This document shows positions 25,228 to 34,813 of a DNA stretch of 64,000 nucleotides, one piece after another. Both the position numbers and the translations under genes were made by a program. Numbering within the stretch: the stretch's first letter is position 1; each line of letters opens with the position of its first letter. Origin of the DNA: Thermodesulfobacteriota bacterium (lineage in GTDB: Bacteria > Desulfobacterota > QYQD01); the NCBI GenBank assembly GCA_031082315.1, contig JAVHLC010000003.1:186001-250000 (forward strand), read 5' to 3'. The notes beneath the pieces were generated by a model. That model saw only the letters and a program-made list of their open reading frames with translations. It did not search any database and was not told the DNA's origin.

Positions 25228-25640
25228 TGGCAGAAACGGTTGCTTTCCTGCTTGCTGATCTGGGGATTACCAAAAGCCTTTCCCGGCCTTATGTGAGCAA
25301 TGACAACCCCTATTCGGAAGCCCAGTTCAAGACCCTGAAATACCGGCCGGAGTTTCCGGAGCGCTTCGGGTGTGCCGAGGACAGCAGGTCCTTCTGCCAG
25401 GGATTTTTCGGTTGGTACAATACCGGGCATTACCATTCCGGGATCGGATTCCTCACCCCGGAAAATGTCCATTACGGACAGACTGAACAAATTATCAGGG
25501 AGCGTCAAGTAGTTCTAAATGATGCTTTTGCAAAACATCCGGAGCGATTCAAGGGGAAGATGCCAAAACCGATGGCCTTGCCCGAGGCGGTCTGGATCAA
25601 TAAACCGGTACCAGAAAATAGTGATCCATTGCGACACTAA
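25228..25640 (+). pseudogene. IS3-type transposase OrfB, C-terminal fragment
   Basis: The frame encodes the last part of an integrase-core transposase: LADLGITKSLSRPYVSNDNP, YSEAQFKTLKYRPEFP (carrying the catalytic Glu), then GWYNTGHYHSGIGFLTPENV. Everything before the final catalytic segment is missing, and the sequence joins the antitoxin remnant. It cannot be active. Confidence 0.8.
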
Positions 25641-25669
25641 ATTCTTTACGGAGGTGTCTCATTTTCATT

Positions 25670-26339
25670 GACAAGTTCCGCTTTCCCCTCACTCGGCTTT
25701 GATTGCGATAATGGAGGTGAGTTCCTCAACTATCACCTCCAAAGACACTTTACCGAAAGAAAACAACCCGTGCACTTCACCAGAAGCAGGGCCTATCACA
25801 AAGATGATAACGCCCACATCGAACAGAAAAACTGGACGCATGTGAGACAATGGCTCGGCTACGAAAGATTAGATAATCCCCATGTCGTACCTCTCCTTAA
25901 CGACCTCTATGCCAAAGAATGGAGACTCTTCCATAACTTCTTCTGTCCCTCGGTAAAACTCATCGCTAAAGAAAGAATCGCCTCTAAAACCATTAAACGC
26001 CATGACTCCCCTAAAACACCTTACCAGAGAATCATGGAATCACCTCATATCCAAAAATCCGTAAAAAGTCCCCTCTCCAAACAACTTGAAAAACTGAATC
26101 CTTTTCTGCTAAGAAAAAATATGGATAAAAAACTGAAAAAATCTTTGCCATCATCAACTACCTTGGGTAACATCTTTTATGAGTCAATGTTAATCCCACA
26201 TATAACCCCTTCGGTAACATTTAATTATGAGGCAACTGGGGGGTGTGAACTATTGGGAGTCGTCTCCCCTGACTTGTTAGCTAATTCAGTATTTTTTTAT
26301 CCGTATCTTGGCTCTTGGATGCAGAACGGATCCAGATAA
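25670..26339 (+). pseudogene. Second DDE transposase, C-terminal fragment
   Basis: A different integrase-core transposase remnant. GFDCDNGGEFLN contains the second catalytic Asp, and AYHKDDNAHIEQKNW the Glu, about 35 residues later. The N-terminal DNA-binding part and first Asp are absent. Beyond SLPSSTTLGNIFYESM the frame reads into what look like terminal repeats (GGTAACATCTTTTATGAG versus GGTAACATTTAATTATGAG). It is in tandem with the IS3 fragment. Confidence 0.75.
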
Positions 26340-26511
26340 TACCCCACACGACAAGTAGAGGCAGCAGAGCGCCGATAATAAGCACAAGAAAGAAATCATC
26401 GAAATGAAAGTATCGTCCTTTTTCAGTAGTCTCAATAGCGATTATGAGAACAAGAGTGGACCAAATAGCACTCAAAACTACTGTAATTCGGATCTTCTTG
26501 CTGATTGTCAT
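26281..26511 (-). CDS. Small two-helix membrane protein
   Basis: 76 residues. Two hydrophobic segments (about 8-26 and 40-62) are separated by a polar loop with GRYFHFDDFF. The C-terminus is polar and charged (SASKSQDTDKKILN). I recognise no named family. Its 3' end overlaps the read-through tail of the adjacent transposase remnant on the other strand. Confidence 0.5.
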   Translation of the reverse strand: MTISKKIRITVVLSAIWSTLVLIIAIETTEKGRYFHFDDFFLVLIIGALLPLLVVWGIIWIRSASKSQDTDKKILN

Positions 26512-26660
26512 TATCTTCCTTTCCTTAGCTGAACTAAGTTATATATTATGTAGACTCAGCTTTGTCCGGTTAGGTTTTTGCATATGGGGAGGCGTAAATC
26601 GGGGGCAATCCATAAAATTATAAATTCTCTCCATTGTCTCAGGCCGCCTTGTGGCATGGC

Positions 26661-28070
26661 TTAGTTGCTGCCTCCGCCAAGCACCGCGTAAAGCCGCACC
26701 TGATTGGCGAGCCTGGCCAGGCGGAGCGAGATAAGCCTCTGTTGTGCGGCATAAAGGGATCGCTGCGCATCAAGAACGCCCAGGTAGCTGTCAACTCCCT
26801 TTGAATAGCGTTTTTCCGAGAGGCGATAGGTATCTGCAACGGCATTTGTCAGGGATTGCTGGGCAAACACCTGCTGGTCCACCGTGCCTTGCACGGCAAG
26901 CGCGTCGGCCACTTCCCTGAAGGCGGTCTGAATCGTTTTTTCATACTGAACCAGGGCAATTTCCCGTTCAGCCTTGCTGACTCTGTACGCGGCCCAGGTT
27001 CGGGCGTCGAAAATCGGCACGGAAATCTTCGGAGCGAAGTTCCATGTGCCGGACCCGGAGTCGAAAAGACCGGACAGATCGCCGCTGGCCGTCCCGGCTG
27101 AGGTGGTCAAGGAAATGCGCGGGAAAAAGGCGGCCCGGGCCGCGCCGATAAAGGCATACGCCCCTTTGAGCCGATGTTCCGCCGCAATGATGTCCGGCCG
27201 GTTCAAAAGCGCCTCGGAGGACAGGCCTGCAAAAATTTCCTGGGGCGGATTAACGCTTGCCAGGTCCGCCGGCAAGAGATCTTCCGGCACCGGAGAGCCG
27301 GCAAGAAGGTTTAACGCATTTTGATCCTGGGCCGCCATTTGCATGAAGCGGGCTACATCTCCCCGGGCGGTATCCAGCGGGGTTTGCGCCTGACGCAAGT
27401 CCAGTTCACTGGCGACGCCGACTTCGCATTGCCGCTGGATTAAATTATAGATTCCCTGCTGAGTTTCAAGGGTGGACCGGGCCAGTTTGAGATTTTCCAG
27501 GTCAGCGGCGAGGGTCAGATACACCCTTGCGACCTCGGACACCAGCGCGATCTGCGCGCCGCGGCGGGCCTCATCCGTGGCCAGGTATTCTTCCAACGCC
27601 TGGTCTTTCAGGCTGCGGATACGGCCGAAAAAATCTATCTCCCAGGCAGCGATACCCAGATCAACGCTGTATTGTTCGGTTGTCATCGTACCCCCGCCGG
27701 GGCTTACAAAATCGGAATAAATGCGTTGCTTGGCTCCCTCTCCCACCGCATTGACCGTTGGGAACAGCTCAGCTTGTTGAATGCCATACAGGGCGCGCAC
27801 CCTTTCCATATTCAAGGCGGCAAGCCGCAGGTCCCGGTTGTTATTTAGAGCCGTCTCGATAATCTTTTGAAGCTTTGGGTCGGTAAAAAATTCCTGCCAC
27901 CCCAGCTCCAAGGCGGTCGGAGCGCCGGTCGCAGCTTTGATCTCCTGGTATGCCGCTCCGGTCGGCCATTCAGTCGAAACCGGCGCCTCCGGCCGGGTGT
28001 ATTTCGGGGCCATAGTGCAGCCGCCGAGGCAGACAAATACACCCAGGATCAATAACGTTTTTCTTGTCAT
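26661..28070 (-). CDS. Outer-membrane efflux lipoprotein, NodT/OprM family
   Basis: 469 residues from the ATG at 28070, which is preceded by GGAGGTGCGTTAAT; an upstream extension in frame is non-coding. The signal peptide LLILGVFVCLGGC ends in a lipobox. The mature chain has two OEP repeats of the TolC fold (LRLAALNMERVRALYGIQQA, LNRPDIIAAEHRLKGAY). It should form the outer-membrane duct for the AcrAB-type pump encoded just upstream (stop-start gap 1 base). Confidence 0.92.
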   Translation of the reverse strand: MTRKTLLILGVFVCLGGCTMAPKYTRPEAPVSTEWPTGAAYQEIKAATGAPTALELGWQEFFTDPKLQKIIETALNNNRDLRLAALNMERVRALYGIQQAELFPTVNAVGEGAKQRIYSDFVSPGGGTMTTEQYSVDLGIAAWEIDFFGRIRSLKDQALEEYLATDEARRGAQIALVSEVARVYLTLAADLENLKLARSTLETQQGIYNLIQRQCEVGVASELDLRQAQTPLDTARGDVARFMQMAAQDQNALNLLAGSPVPEDLLPADLASVNPPQEIFAGLSSEALLNRPDIIAAEHRLKGAYAFIGAARAAFFPRISLTTSAGTASGDLSGLFDSGSGTWNFAPKISVPIFDARTWAAYRVSKAEREIALVQYEKTIQTAFREVADALAVQGTVDQQVFAQQSLTNAVADTYRLSEKRYSKGVDSYLGVLDAQRSLYAAQQRLISLRLARLANQVRLYAVLGGGSN

Positions 28071-28071
28071 A

Positions 28072-31000
28072 TTAACGCACCTCCTGGGGGCCGGTGGATT
28101 CAATCGAGTGTTCAGGGGGTTGCCCCTTTTGTTTCCTTTTGAATATATTGGATATAAGGACAAAGAACATTGGAATAAAAATGAGATCGATGAACGTGGC
28201 GGAGAGCATTCCACCACAAACGGCGGTGCCGATGGCGTTCATCGCGCCGGCGCCTGCGCCTGTGGAGATGGCTAGCGGCAGGACCCCGAAAAAGAAGGCC
28301 AGGGAGGTCATGATGACGGGCCGGAATCTTGTCTTTACGGCTCCAAGGGTTGCATCGATAAGGCTGTCGCCGCGGCCCATCCGTTCCTTTATAAACTGAA
28401 TGATCAGGATGGCATTTTTTGTCGAAAGGCCGAGGGTAGTAAGGAATCCGATCTGGAAGTAGACATCGTTGGACAGTCCCCGAAATGAAGTTGCCAGTAT
28501 CGCGCCTAATACACCCAGCGGCAGCATCAACAGATTGACAAAAGGGATGGTCCAGCTTTCATACAGGGCGGCTACGCAAAGGAAGATTACAAAAATCGAA
28601 AAGACGTACAGGATAGGCCCTTGCGCGGTTGCCACCCGCTCCTGGTAGGACAGCCCGGTCCAGTCAAAGCCGATCCCCTGGGGCAGCTTTGCCGCGATCT
28701 CTTCCATGGCGGCCATCCCCTCGCCGGTACTGTGACCCGGCGCTGGTTCGCCCCAGATGTTGATGGAAGGAAAGGCGTTGTAGCGCTCCAGCTTGGGAGA
28801 ACCCTGAGCCCACCTGCAGGAGGCAAAGGAAGAAAAAGGCACCATCTTGCCCACGCTGTTCCGCACATAGAGTTTTTCCAGATCCTTCGGCAGCATGCGA
28901 TAGGGGGCATCCGCCTGGGCATAGACCTTTTTGACCCGACCGGCCTGGATAAAATCGTTGACATAGGCGCTACCAAAGGCCGCCGCAATGGTGTTGTGAA
29001 TGGAACTGATGGAAACCCCTAGCGCGCCGGCCTTGTCCCAATCAACGTCGATGTGGTATTCGGCCACATTTTCCATGCCGTTGGGTCGAACTCTGACCAG
29101 TCGTGGATCCTGGGCCGCCATGCCGAGGAGCTGGTTGCGGGCCGCCATTAGTTTTTCGTGGCCCAGGCCGCCACGGTCCTGCAACTGAAAATCAAACCCG
29201 GTGGCCATCCCCAGTTCGATGACCGGCGGCGGCGGGAAGGCGAACACCATGGCGCCTTTTATCTGTGAAAATGCCCCCATGGCCCTGCCGGCGATGGCCT
29301 TGACCTTCAGGTCCGGCCGCCGGCGCAGCTTCCAGTCTTTGAGCTTGACAAATCCCAGGGCCATATTCTGCCCGTTGCCGCCAAAACTGATTCCGGCCAC
29401 AGCCATGATGGATTCCACCCCGTCTTTCTCATGCTCCAGAAAATGGTACCTTACCCTGTTCATGACTTTTTCAGTCTGCTCAAGGGTGGAACCGGACGGC
29501 AGCATGGCCTGGACCATCAGGATGCCCTGGTCCTCATCCGGGATATAGGATGTGGGCATCCGATGGAAGAGGAATCCCACCGCCGTCACAATCAAAAGAT
29601 ATATAATCACGTATCGCGCTGTTCTTGAAAAGGAGCGGCCGACGACTCCCACATAGAGGCCTCTGATACGAGTGAAAACCCGCTCAAACCATCTAAAAAA
29701 GGGGCGCAGGAAAAAGACCGCATTATCCGACGGGTTATGCCCGGCCGGTATCGGTTTAAGGAACAACGCACAGAGGACCGGGGTCAGGATCAGGGCCACG
29801 ACCACCGAAAGGAGCATGGAAGCGATGACGGTCACGGAAAACTGGCGGTAGAGAACCCCGGTGGAGCCCTGAAAGAAGGCCATGGGGCCGAAGACCGCCG
29901 AGAGCACCAGGCCGATGCCGATCAGGGCGCTGGTGATCTCGCCCATGGACTTGGCCGTGGCCTCCCTGGGCGAAAGGCCCTCCTCGGCCATGATCCGCTC
30001 CACATTCTCCACCACCACGATGGCGTCGTCCACCAATAGCCCGATGGCCAGCACCATGGCGAACATGGTCAGCATGTTGATGGAGAAGCCGAAAGCCCCA
30101 AGAACCGCGAAGGTCCCCAACAGCACCACCGGCACGGCGATGGTGGGGATAAGGGTGGCCCGGATATTACCCATGAAAAGATACATGATCACAAATACCA
30201 GCAGGATCGCCTCGAACAGGGTCTTGACCACTTCGTCGATGGCCACCTTGGTAAATGGGGTGGTATCGTAGGGATAAATCACCTTCATGCCGGAGGGGAA
30301 GTAGCGGCTCATCTCCTCCAGTTTCTGTTTAACGGCTTTGGCCGTATCCAGGGCATTGGCGCCGGCAGCCTGACGGATGGCCATGGCTGCGGAGGGTTTG
30401 CCGTTATATTTGGCCACGATATCGGAGCGCTCGGTCCCCAGTTCCGTCCGGCCGATGTCCTTGATCCGGACCACCGAACCGTCCGGATTGGTACGGATGG
30501 GGATGGCGGCGAATTCCTCCGGGGTCTGGAGCAGATGCTGAACGATGATGGCGGTGTTCAGGCGTTGCCCCTCCACGGCCGGCGTCCCGCCTAACTGACC
30601 GGCGGAGACCTCGACGTTGTAGGCCCTGAGCGCCAGGATGACATCCTCCATGGTCAGGTGGTAGTTGGTCAGCTTGTCGGGGTTGACCCAGACCCGCATG
30701 GCATACTGCGATCCGAAATTCTCGACTTCGCCCACCCCCGGCACCCGGGACAGTATCTTTTCCAGATTCGACTGGGCGTAGTCCCGCAGGTCGTCGCCGC
30801 TCATGCTGCCGTCTTCCGAAATCAGCCCGACGATCATCAGGTAATTTCTGGTGGATTTGCTGACCTTGACGCCGGAGCGCTGCACCACATCGGGAAGGCT
30901 GGCCATGGCGAGCTGCAGCTTGTTTTGCACCTTGGACCAGGCGATATCCGCATCTGTCCCCGGGGCGAAGGTCATCTCGACGCGGGCCGCGCCTGATGAA

Positions 31001-31254
31001 GAACTGGTGCCGGAGAGGTAAAGCATATCGTCCAGACCGGTCATCTTCTGCTCAATGATCTGGGTCACGGTATTTTCCACCGTCTCCGCCGAGGCCCCTG
31101 GGAAAAAGGCATCGATGGCGATGGCCGGCGGAGCGATGGGGGGATACTGAGCGATGGGCATGTTATATATTGCCAGCCCACCGGCAGCCATGATGATGAT
31201 AGCGATGACCCAGGCGAAGACCGGACGATCCAGAAAGAATTTAGATAACATCAC
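28072..31254 (-). CDS. RND-type multidrug efflux inner-membrane transporter (HAE1)
   Basis: 1060 residues, full length for AcrB/MexB proteins. It shows two large periplasmic loops, about 12 membrane helices and the proton-relay motif LVDDAIVVVENVERIM in TM4. FFLDRPVFAWVIAI is the usual N-terminus. It takes hydrophobic and amphiphilic compounds from the periplasm or inner leaflet and drives export with the proton gradient. It is operonic with the adaptor (9 bases upstream) and the outer-membrane duct. Confidence 0.96.
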   Translation of the reverse strand: MMLSKFFLDRPVFAWVIAIIIMAAGGLAIYNMPIAQYPPIAPPAIAIDAFFPGASAETVENTVTQIIEQKMTGLDDMLYLSGTSSSSGAARVEMTFAPGTDADIAWSKVQNKLQLAMASLPDVVQRSGVKVSKSTRNYLMIVGLISEDGSMSGDDLRDYAQSNLEKILSRVPGVGEVENFGSQYAMRVWVNPDKLTNYHLTMEDVILALRAYNVEVSAGQLGGTPAVEGQRLNTAIIVQHLLQTPEEFAAIPIRTNPDGSVVRIKDIGRTELGTERSDIVAKYNGKPSAAMAIRQAAGANALDTAKAVKQKLEEMSRYFPSGMKVIYPYDTTPFTKVAIDEVVKTLFEAILLVFVIMYLFMGNIRATLIPTIAVPVVLLGTFAVLGAFGFSINMLTMFAMVLAIGLLVDDAIVVVENVERIMAEEGLSPREATAKSMGEITSALIGIGLVLSAVFGPMAFFQGSTGVLYRQFSVTVIASMLLSVVVALILTPVLCALFLKPIPAGHNPSDNAVFFLRPFFRWFERVFTRIRGLYVGVVGRSFSRTARYVIIYLLIVTAVGFLFHRMPTSYIPDEDQGILMVQAMLPSGSTLEQTEKVMNRVRYHFLEHEKDGVESIMAVAGISFGGNGQNMALGFVKLKDWKLRRRPDLKVKAIAGRAMGAFSQIKGAMVFAFPPPPVIELGMATGFDFQLQDRGGLGHEKLMAARNQLLGMAAQDPRLVRVRPNGMENVAEYHIDVDWDKAGALGVSISSIHNTIAAAFGSAYVNDFIQAGRVKKVYAQADAPYRMLPKDLEKLYVRNSVGKMVPFSSFASCRWAQGSPKLERYNAFPSINIWGEPAPGHSTGEGMAAMEEIAAKLPQGIGFDWTGLSYQERVATAQGPILYVFSIFVIFLCVAALYESWTIPFVNLLMLPLGVLGAILATSFRGLSNDVYFQIGFLTTLGLSTKNAILIIQFIKERMGRGDSLIDATLGAVKTRFRPVIMTSLAFFFGVLPLAISTGAGAGAMNAIGTAVCGGMLSATFIDLIFIPMFFVLISNIFKRKQKGQPPEHSIESTGPQEVR

Positions 31255-31263
31255 ACGTCTCCA

Positions 31264-32475
31264 TCACTTCGATTTTGCGGCCGGTTGGGCCGTACTCGCG
31301 GGGGCCGCAGTTTCTTTCCGGCCTGAGTCAAAAGGAACCGCCTTCACAGCAGCGCCGGGCTGCGTTTTTTGCATACCCTCGACGATCACACGCTCGTCGG
31401 GTGCAAGCCCTGCTGAGACGAGCCATTGGTCGCCGATGGCTCGGTCGAGAGTAAGCATCCTCTGCCCAACCTTTCCCTCGCCGTCCACGATCAGCGCGAA
31501 GGGGTTTCCCTTTGGATCGCGTGACACGGCCTGCTGAGGAATCAGGATGGCCCGTTCATTGACGCCTTCTTTCACCACCGCCCGGACGAACATGCCCGGC
31601 AGGAGAATGCCTTTTGGATTGCGAAAGACAACCCGCAGGATGACGGACCCGGTAGTAGGGTCCACCGTGACGTCGCGAAACTGGAGCGCTCCCTCCCATG
31701 AATACGCCGTGCCGTCTTCCAGGAGGAGCTTGACCTTGTTCTGGTTCGTTCCGTTTTGATTGAGGCGGCCGTCCTCCAGGCAGCGCCTCAATCGCTGCAG
31801 TTCGGTGGTGGATTGGGCCACATCCACGTAAATGGGGTCCAGTTGTTGAATGGTTGCCAGGGCCAGCGGCTGATGCGCCGTCACCAGCGCCCCATCCGTT
31901 ACGTTGGATCTGCCGATGCGGCCGGAGATGGGGGCGATGACGCGGGTGTAGCCCAGATTGATACGGGCCATCTCTACGTTCGCCTTACCATACTGAATAT
32001 CAGCCTCGGCCTGCTTCAGGGCAGCCGAGGCGTCGTCGTAGTCCTGCTGGCTTACTGCTTTGTCGGCGAGCAAGTCCCGGTAGCGATCGACTCTCAAACG
32101 GATTGAGGGCAGATTGGCCTCGGCCCTGGCGAGGGCGGCCCTGGCATTGTCGAGCGCAGCCTGAAAGGGGGCGGGATCGATTTGATAAAGCACCTGTCCG
32201 GCCTTGACATCGGAACCTTCCCGGAACAGGCGTTTCTGGATGAGGCCGCTGATCTGGGGCCGGATTTCCGCGATGAGATAGGCGGATGTGCGGCCCGGTA
32301 ATTCAGTGGTCAGCACGACCTTTCGCGGCTGGATTGTCACCACGGCTACTTCCGGGACAGAGGGCGGCGGAGATTGCTGCCGGCGGTCGCAGCCGCCCAG
32401 GAAAAGGCCGCCTAACAGTGCTGCTAAAAACACACTCCATTTAAGTGGTTCATAAACAGTTCCGTTGAGTTGCAT
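31264..32475 (-). CDS. RND efflux periplasmic adaptor (AcrA/MexA family lipoprotein)
   Basis: 403 residues from the ATG at 32475, which follows GGAGGATCTCT; the in-frame ATG at 32544 is less likely. The signal FLAALLGGLFLGGC carries a lipobox. The order of parts is typical: beta-strand TTELPGRTSAY, lipoyl half EIRPQISGLIQKRLF, helical hairpin, second lipoyl half INLGYTRVIAPISGRIG, and beta-barrel. It links the inner-membrane pump to the outer-membrane duct. Confidence 0.94.
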   Translation of the reverse strand: MQLNGTVYEPLKWSVFLAALLGGLFLGGCDRRQQSPPPSVPEVAVVTIQPRKVVLTTELPGRTSAYLIAEIRPQISGLIQKRLFREGSDVKAGQVLYQIDPAPFQAALDNARAALARAEANLPSIRLRVDRYRDLLADKAVSQQDYDDASAALKQAEADIQYGKANVEMARINLGYTRVIAPISGRIGRSNVTDGALVTAHQPLALATIQQLDPIYVDVAQSTTELQRLRRCLEDGRLNQNGTNQNKVKLLLEDGTAYSWEGALQFRDVTVDPTTGSVILRVVFRNPKGILLPGMFVRAVVKEGVNERAILIPQQAVSRDPKGNPFALIVDGEGKVGQRMLTLDRAIGDQWLVSAGLAPDERVIVEGMQKTQPGAAVKAVPFDSGRKETAAPASTAQPAAKSK

Positions 32476-32653
32476 CAGAGATCCTCCAAATATCGATGAT
32501 AAGCGTATTGAGTCCTCAAGTTTCCATAAATAAATACGGATCAACCAACCCCATGAAAAGCATGTTCAAAATGGTGTCAGGGTCCTCCGGGTAAGGATTT
32601 TTGAGGGCCATAAAAAAATCAGCCGCGGGAAACCGGATATCCATATTCGCCGG

Positions 32654-33994
32654 CTATTGACCACTGACCGCCGACTGCTGGCTATCGACTACGGTCTTTA
32701 ACAGCGTCCCCGTGGCCCGCTTCAGTCGCAAATCTGCCAACCGATAGTTAAGTCTTGCCTCTGCCAACTGTCTTTCTGAGGTGACCAGCAGGGTGTTGGC
32801 ATCCATCACATCTATACTATTGGCCAGGCCGAATTCAAACTGCTTGGAGGTGGCATTGTAGTTATCCCCGGCAAAGGCGAGCTGGTCTTCAAGGGATTTT
32901 AAGATTTCCCTTTGAGTTATCAGGTCCAGGTAGGCGTTCTCAACCTCTATATTTATGGTCTTCTTTAAATCTTCATAGATGAGTTCAGATTGTCTTTGTC
33001 TGGCCTCTGCCTCTTTCACCTCCGCCCTCCTGAGTCCGCCCTCAAAGAAAGGGAAGTTTAATCTGATCCCGCCATAAGTGGTTTCTTCCAATACAAAGGT
33101 AGGGGCCGGACTGTCTTCTTTCCGGCTATACACACCCTCGATAGAAACGGTCGGCCAGTAGGTCCCCCGTACATACCGGACCTGGTCTTCTGCCGTTTTC
33201 CTTTGGATATCCAGAGACCTTACCTCTGAGCGTTCTATCATAGCCTCTTCTTTTAGTGAGACGAGAGAACGGTCTTTGAAGGTTTCGACTTTGACACCGG
33301 ACTCTTTAAGTTCGTAGTCTTCGCTTATTCCCACCTGCCGGGCCAGCACTGCCTTGGCCAACTTGAGACCATTTTCTGCCTTCACCAGTTCGGATTGGGC
33401 ACCGGATAGCTCTGCCTCTGCCCGGAGGAGGGCGGTCTTGGTTACCTCTCCTACCTTGAGCCTTATGTCCGCGGCATCCCTGTGCCCGGTCAACCTCTCC
33501 ATATTGGCCCTGGCGATCTCCACGGCCTTTTGGGCCTTGAGGACATCGTAATAGGCCGAGGAGACTCCAAAAAGATATTCCTCCCTTACGGCATAAAGGT
33601 CGTACCGGCTTTTTTCTATGTTTTCCTTTGATATTTTAAAGGCGGTGACTTCCCGGCCGCTTAAAGACAACGTCTGGTCGAGCTTTAATCCCCATGATGT
33701 AGAATCTTCAGGTTGGATAATGAAACCTGACCCCGAGGTCTTGTCGTCGCTATACCGCGTGTAATCCCCAAAGACAGAGAGCCTGGGCAGCAGCACGGCA
33801 AGGGCCTTGTCTTTACCTCTTTCTGTGATATAGAGGTCTTCCTCTGATACCTTTATCCTTTCTGCGCGCTCCAGGGCAATGCGGTAAAGGTCGTCGAGTG
33901 AATACTCCCGGGCTGCGGCCGGGCTGTTAAATGTCAGAACCGCCACCAGAAGAGTTAATACATACGCCAGGAAAACAAGCCTTAACTTGATCAT
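32654..33994 (-). CDS. TolC-family outer-membrane protein
   Basis: 446 residues with a signal peptide (LAYVLTLLVAVLTFNSPAAA) and two OEP domains forming long coiled coils (EAEARQRQSELIYEDLKK). There is no lipobox, unlike the NodT-type gene downstream. Its start overlaps the tetR stop by 4 bases, so the repressor and this gene form one unit. The last ~12 residues (VVDSQQSAVSGQ) come from an ACTGACCACTGACC-type intergenic repeat that supplies the stop codon. It may be part of a second tripartite system or share the pump downstream. Confidence 0.88.
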   Translation of the reverse strand: MIKLRLVFLAYVLTLLVAVLTFNSPAAAREYSLDDLYRIALERAERIKVSEEDLYITERGKDKALAVLLPRLSVFGDYTRYSDDKTSGSGFIIQPEDSTSWGLKLDQTLSLSGREVTAFKISKENIEKSRYDLYAVREEYLFGVSSAYYDVLKAQKAVEIARANMERLTGHRDAADIRLKVGEVTKTALLRAEAELSGAQSELVKAENGLKLAKAVLARQVGISEDYELKESGVKVETFKDRSLVSLKEEAMIERSEVRSLDIQRKTAEDQVRYVRGTYWPTVSIEGVYSRKEDSPAPTFVLEETTYGGIRLNFPFFEGGLRRAEVKEAEARQRQSELIYEDLKKTINIEVENAYLDLITQREILKSLEDQLAFAGDNYNATSKQFEFGLANSIDVMDANTLLVTSERQLAEARLNYRLADLRLKRATGTLLKTVVDSQQSAVSGQ

Positions 33995-34569
33995 GCCGCC
34001 TTTCTCCTTATCCCGTTTAGTATTAACTGGTAAAGAGACTCCCCGTATTTTTTTAAGTCTCTGATCTGACCGAAGAGATAATCCATAGTGGCTCCCCTCA
34101 GGCTGAAAAGTATTACCTCTGCCGTCTTTTCGCAGTTGATATCTTTAAATATTCCTTCCATGACTCCTTTTTTGAGTATGCCCGTGACCAGCCGTTGCTG
34201 CGAGTCAAAGAAGGTCTTTTTGAGGGTTTTTTTAAATTCCAGGTCGTACTCTTTGATGTGCATGGAGATCAGGCCGGTATTTTTGATAGCGTAATCCAGG
34301 TGGTATTCTATCAAGGCCTTTAGAGCGGCGAGGGGTTCCTTATCCCTGAGCACCTCGGTGTGCTTCCGGAAGATTTCCATGTGGTCACGCGTGAGTTCGA
34401 GATAAAGTTCTTCCTTATTCTGAAAATAAATATAGATACCCCCGATACTTATACCGGCCCGCCGGGCGACCTCCCGGATAGTGGTCCCTGAGTAACCCCT
34501 TTCTGCGAAGACCTCGCTGGCCGCCTCAAGGATAATCTTTTTCGATTCAGTCGCCTTTCTTCTGTTCAT
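33991..34569 (-). CDS. TetR-family transcriptional repressor
   Basis: 192 residues. The helix-turn-helix is GTTIREVARRAGISIGGIYI, followed by YFQNKEELYLEL. The C-terminal ligand domain resembles the fatty-acid or efflux TetR type. It overlaps the tolC-type gene and lies upstream of an RND operon, so efflux control is likely. Two adjacent perfect palindromes (34660-34690) sit about 90 bases before its start and are the probable operators. Confidence 0.92.
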   Translation of the reverse strand: MNRRKATESKKIILEAASEVFAERGYSGTTIREVARRAGISIGGIYIYFQNKEELYLELTRDHMEIFRKHTEVLRDKEPLAALKALIEYHLDYAIKNTGLISMHIKEYDLEFKKTLKKTFFDSQQRLVTGILKKGVMEGIFKDINCEKTAEVILFSLRGATMDYLFGQIRDLKKYGESLYQLILNGIRRKAA

Positions 34570-34659
34570 GCTGCTTGCGGACTGCCTCCGCCCCGGTTTT
34601 TGACTTTACTTTAGCTATCGGCTTTCAGAGTATCGACCATAGCAATATTCCCATAAGGG

Positions 34660-34690
34660 TGAACACGTGTTCAGGTGAACATATGTTCAC
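34660..34690. promoter_or_regulatory. Two tandem palindromic TetR-type operators
   Basis: TGAACACGTGTTCA (34660-34673) and GTGAACATATGTTCAC (34675-34690) are both perfect palindromes of the form TGAAC-N4-GTTCA. They are centred 16 bp apart, so they lie on nearly the same face of the helix. Confidence 0.75.
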
Positions 34691-34747
34691 TATATATCGA
34701 AACCCAAGGCTATTGTCAAGAGAGATGTAGGCTTTCCCGCAAGCTTA

Positions 34748-34776
34748 TTGACACGATCTGCTTTAAATTGTAATAA
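34748..34776 (+). promoter_or_regulatory. Sigma-70-type promoter for the multihaem cytochrome
   Basis: TTGACA (34748-34753), 17-base spacer, TAATAA (34771-34776). The start codon follows about 38 bases later. Confidence 0.55.
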
Positions 34777-34813
34777 GCATGACCATGTTTAAGGGACTGA
34801 ATGAAGAATATAA

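Noticed and set aside
25197-25508. A 139-residue minus-strand protein including the antitoxin tail
   Set aside because: Only the last 35 residues look like protein; the rest is the reverse strand of the transposase fragment.
28071-28217. Upstream extension of the outer-membrane efflux lipoprotein
   Set aside because: It would precede and disrupt the signal peptide and lies inside the RND transporter gene.
29737-30271. Plus-strand ORFs inside the RND transporter gene
   Set aside because: Antisense shadows of a strongly conserved coding region, with repetitive low-complexity translation.
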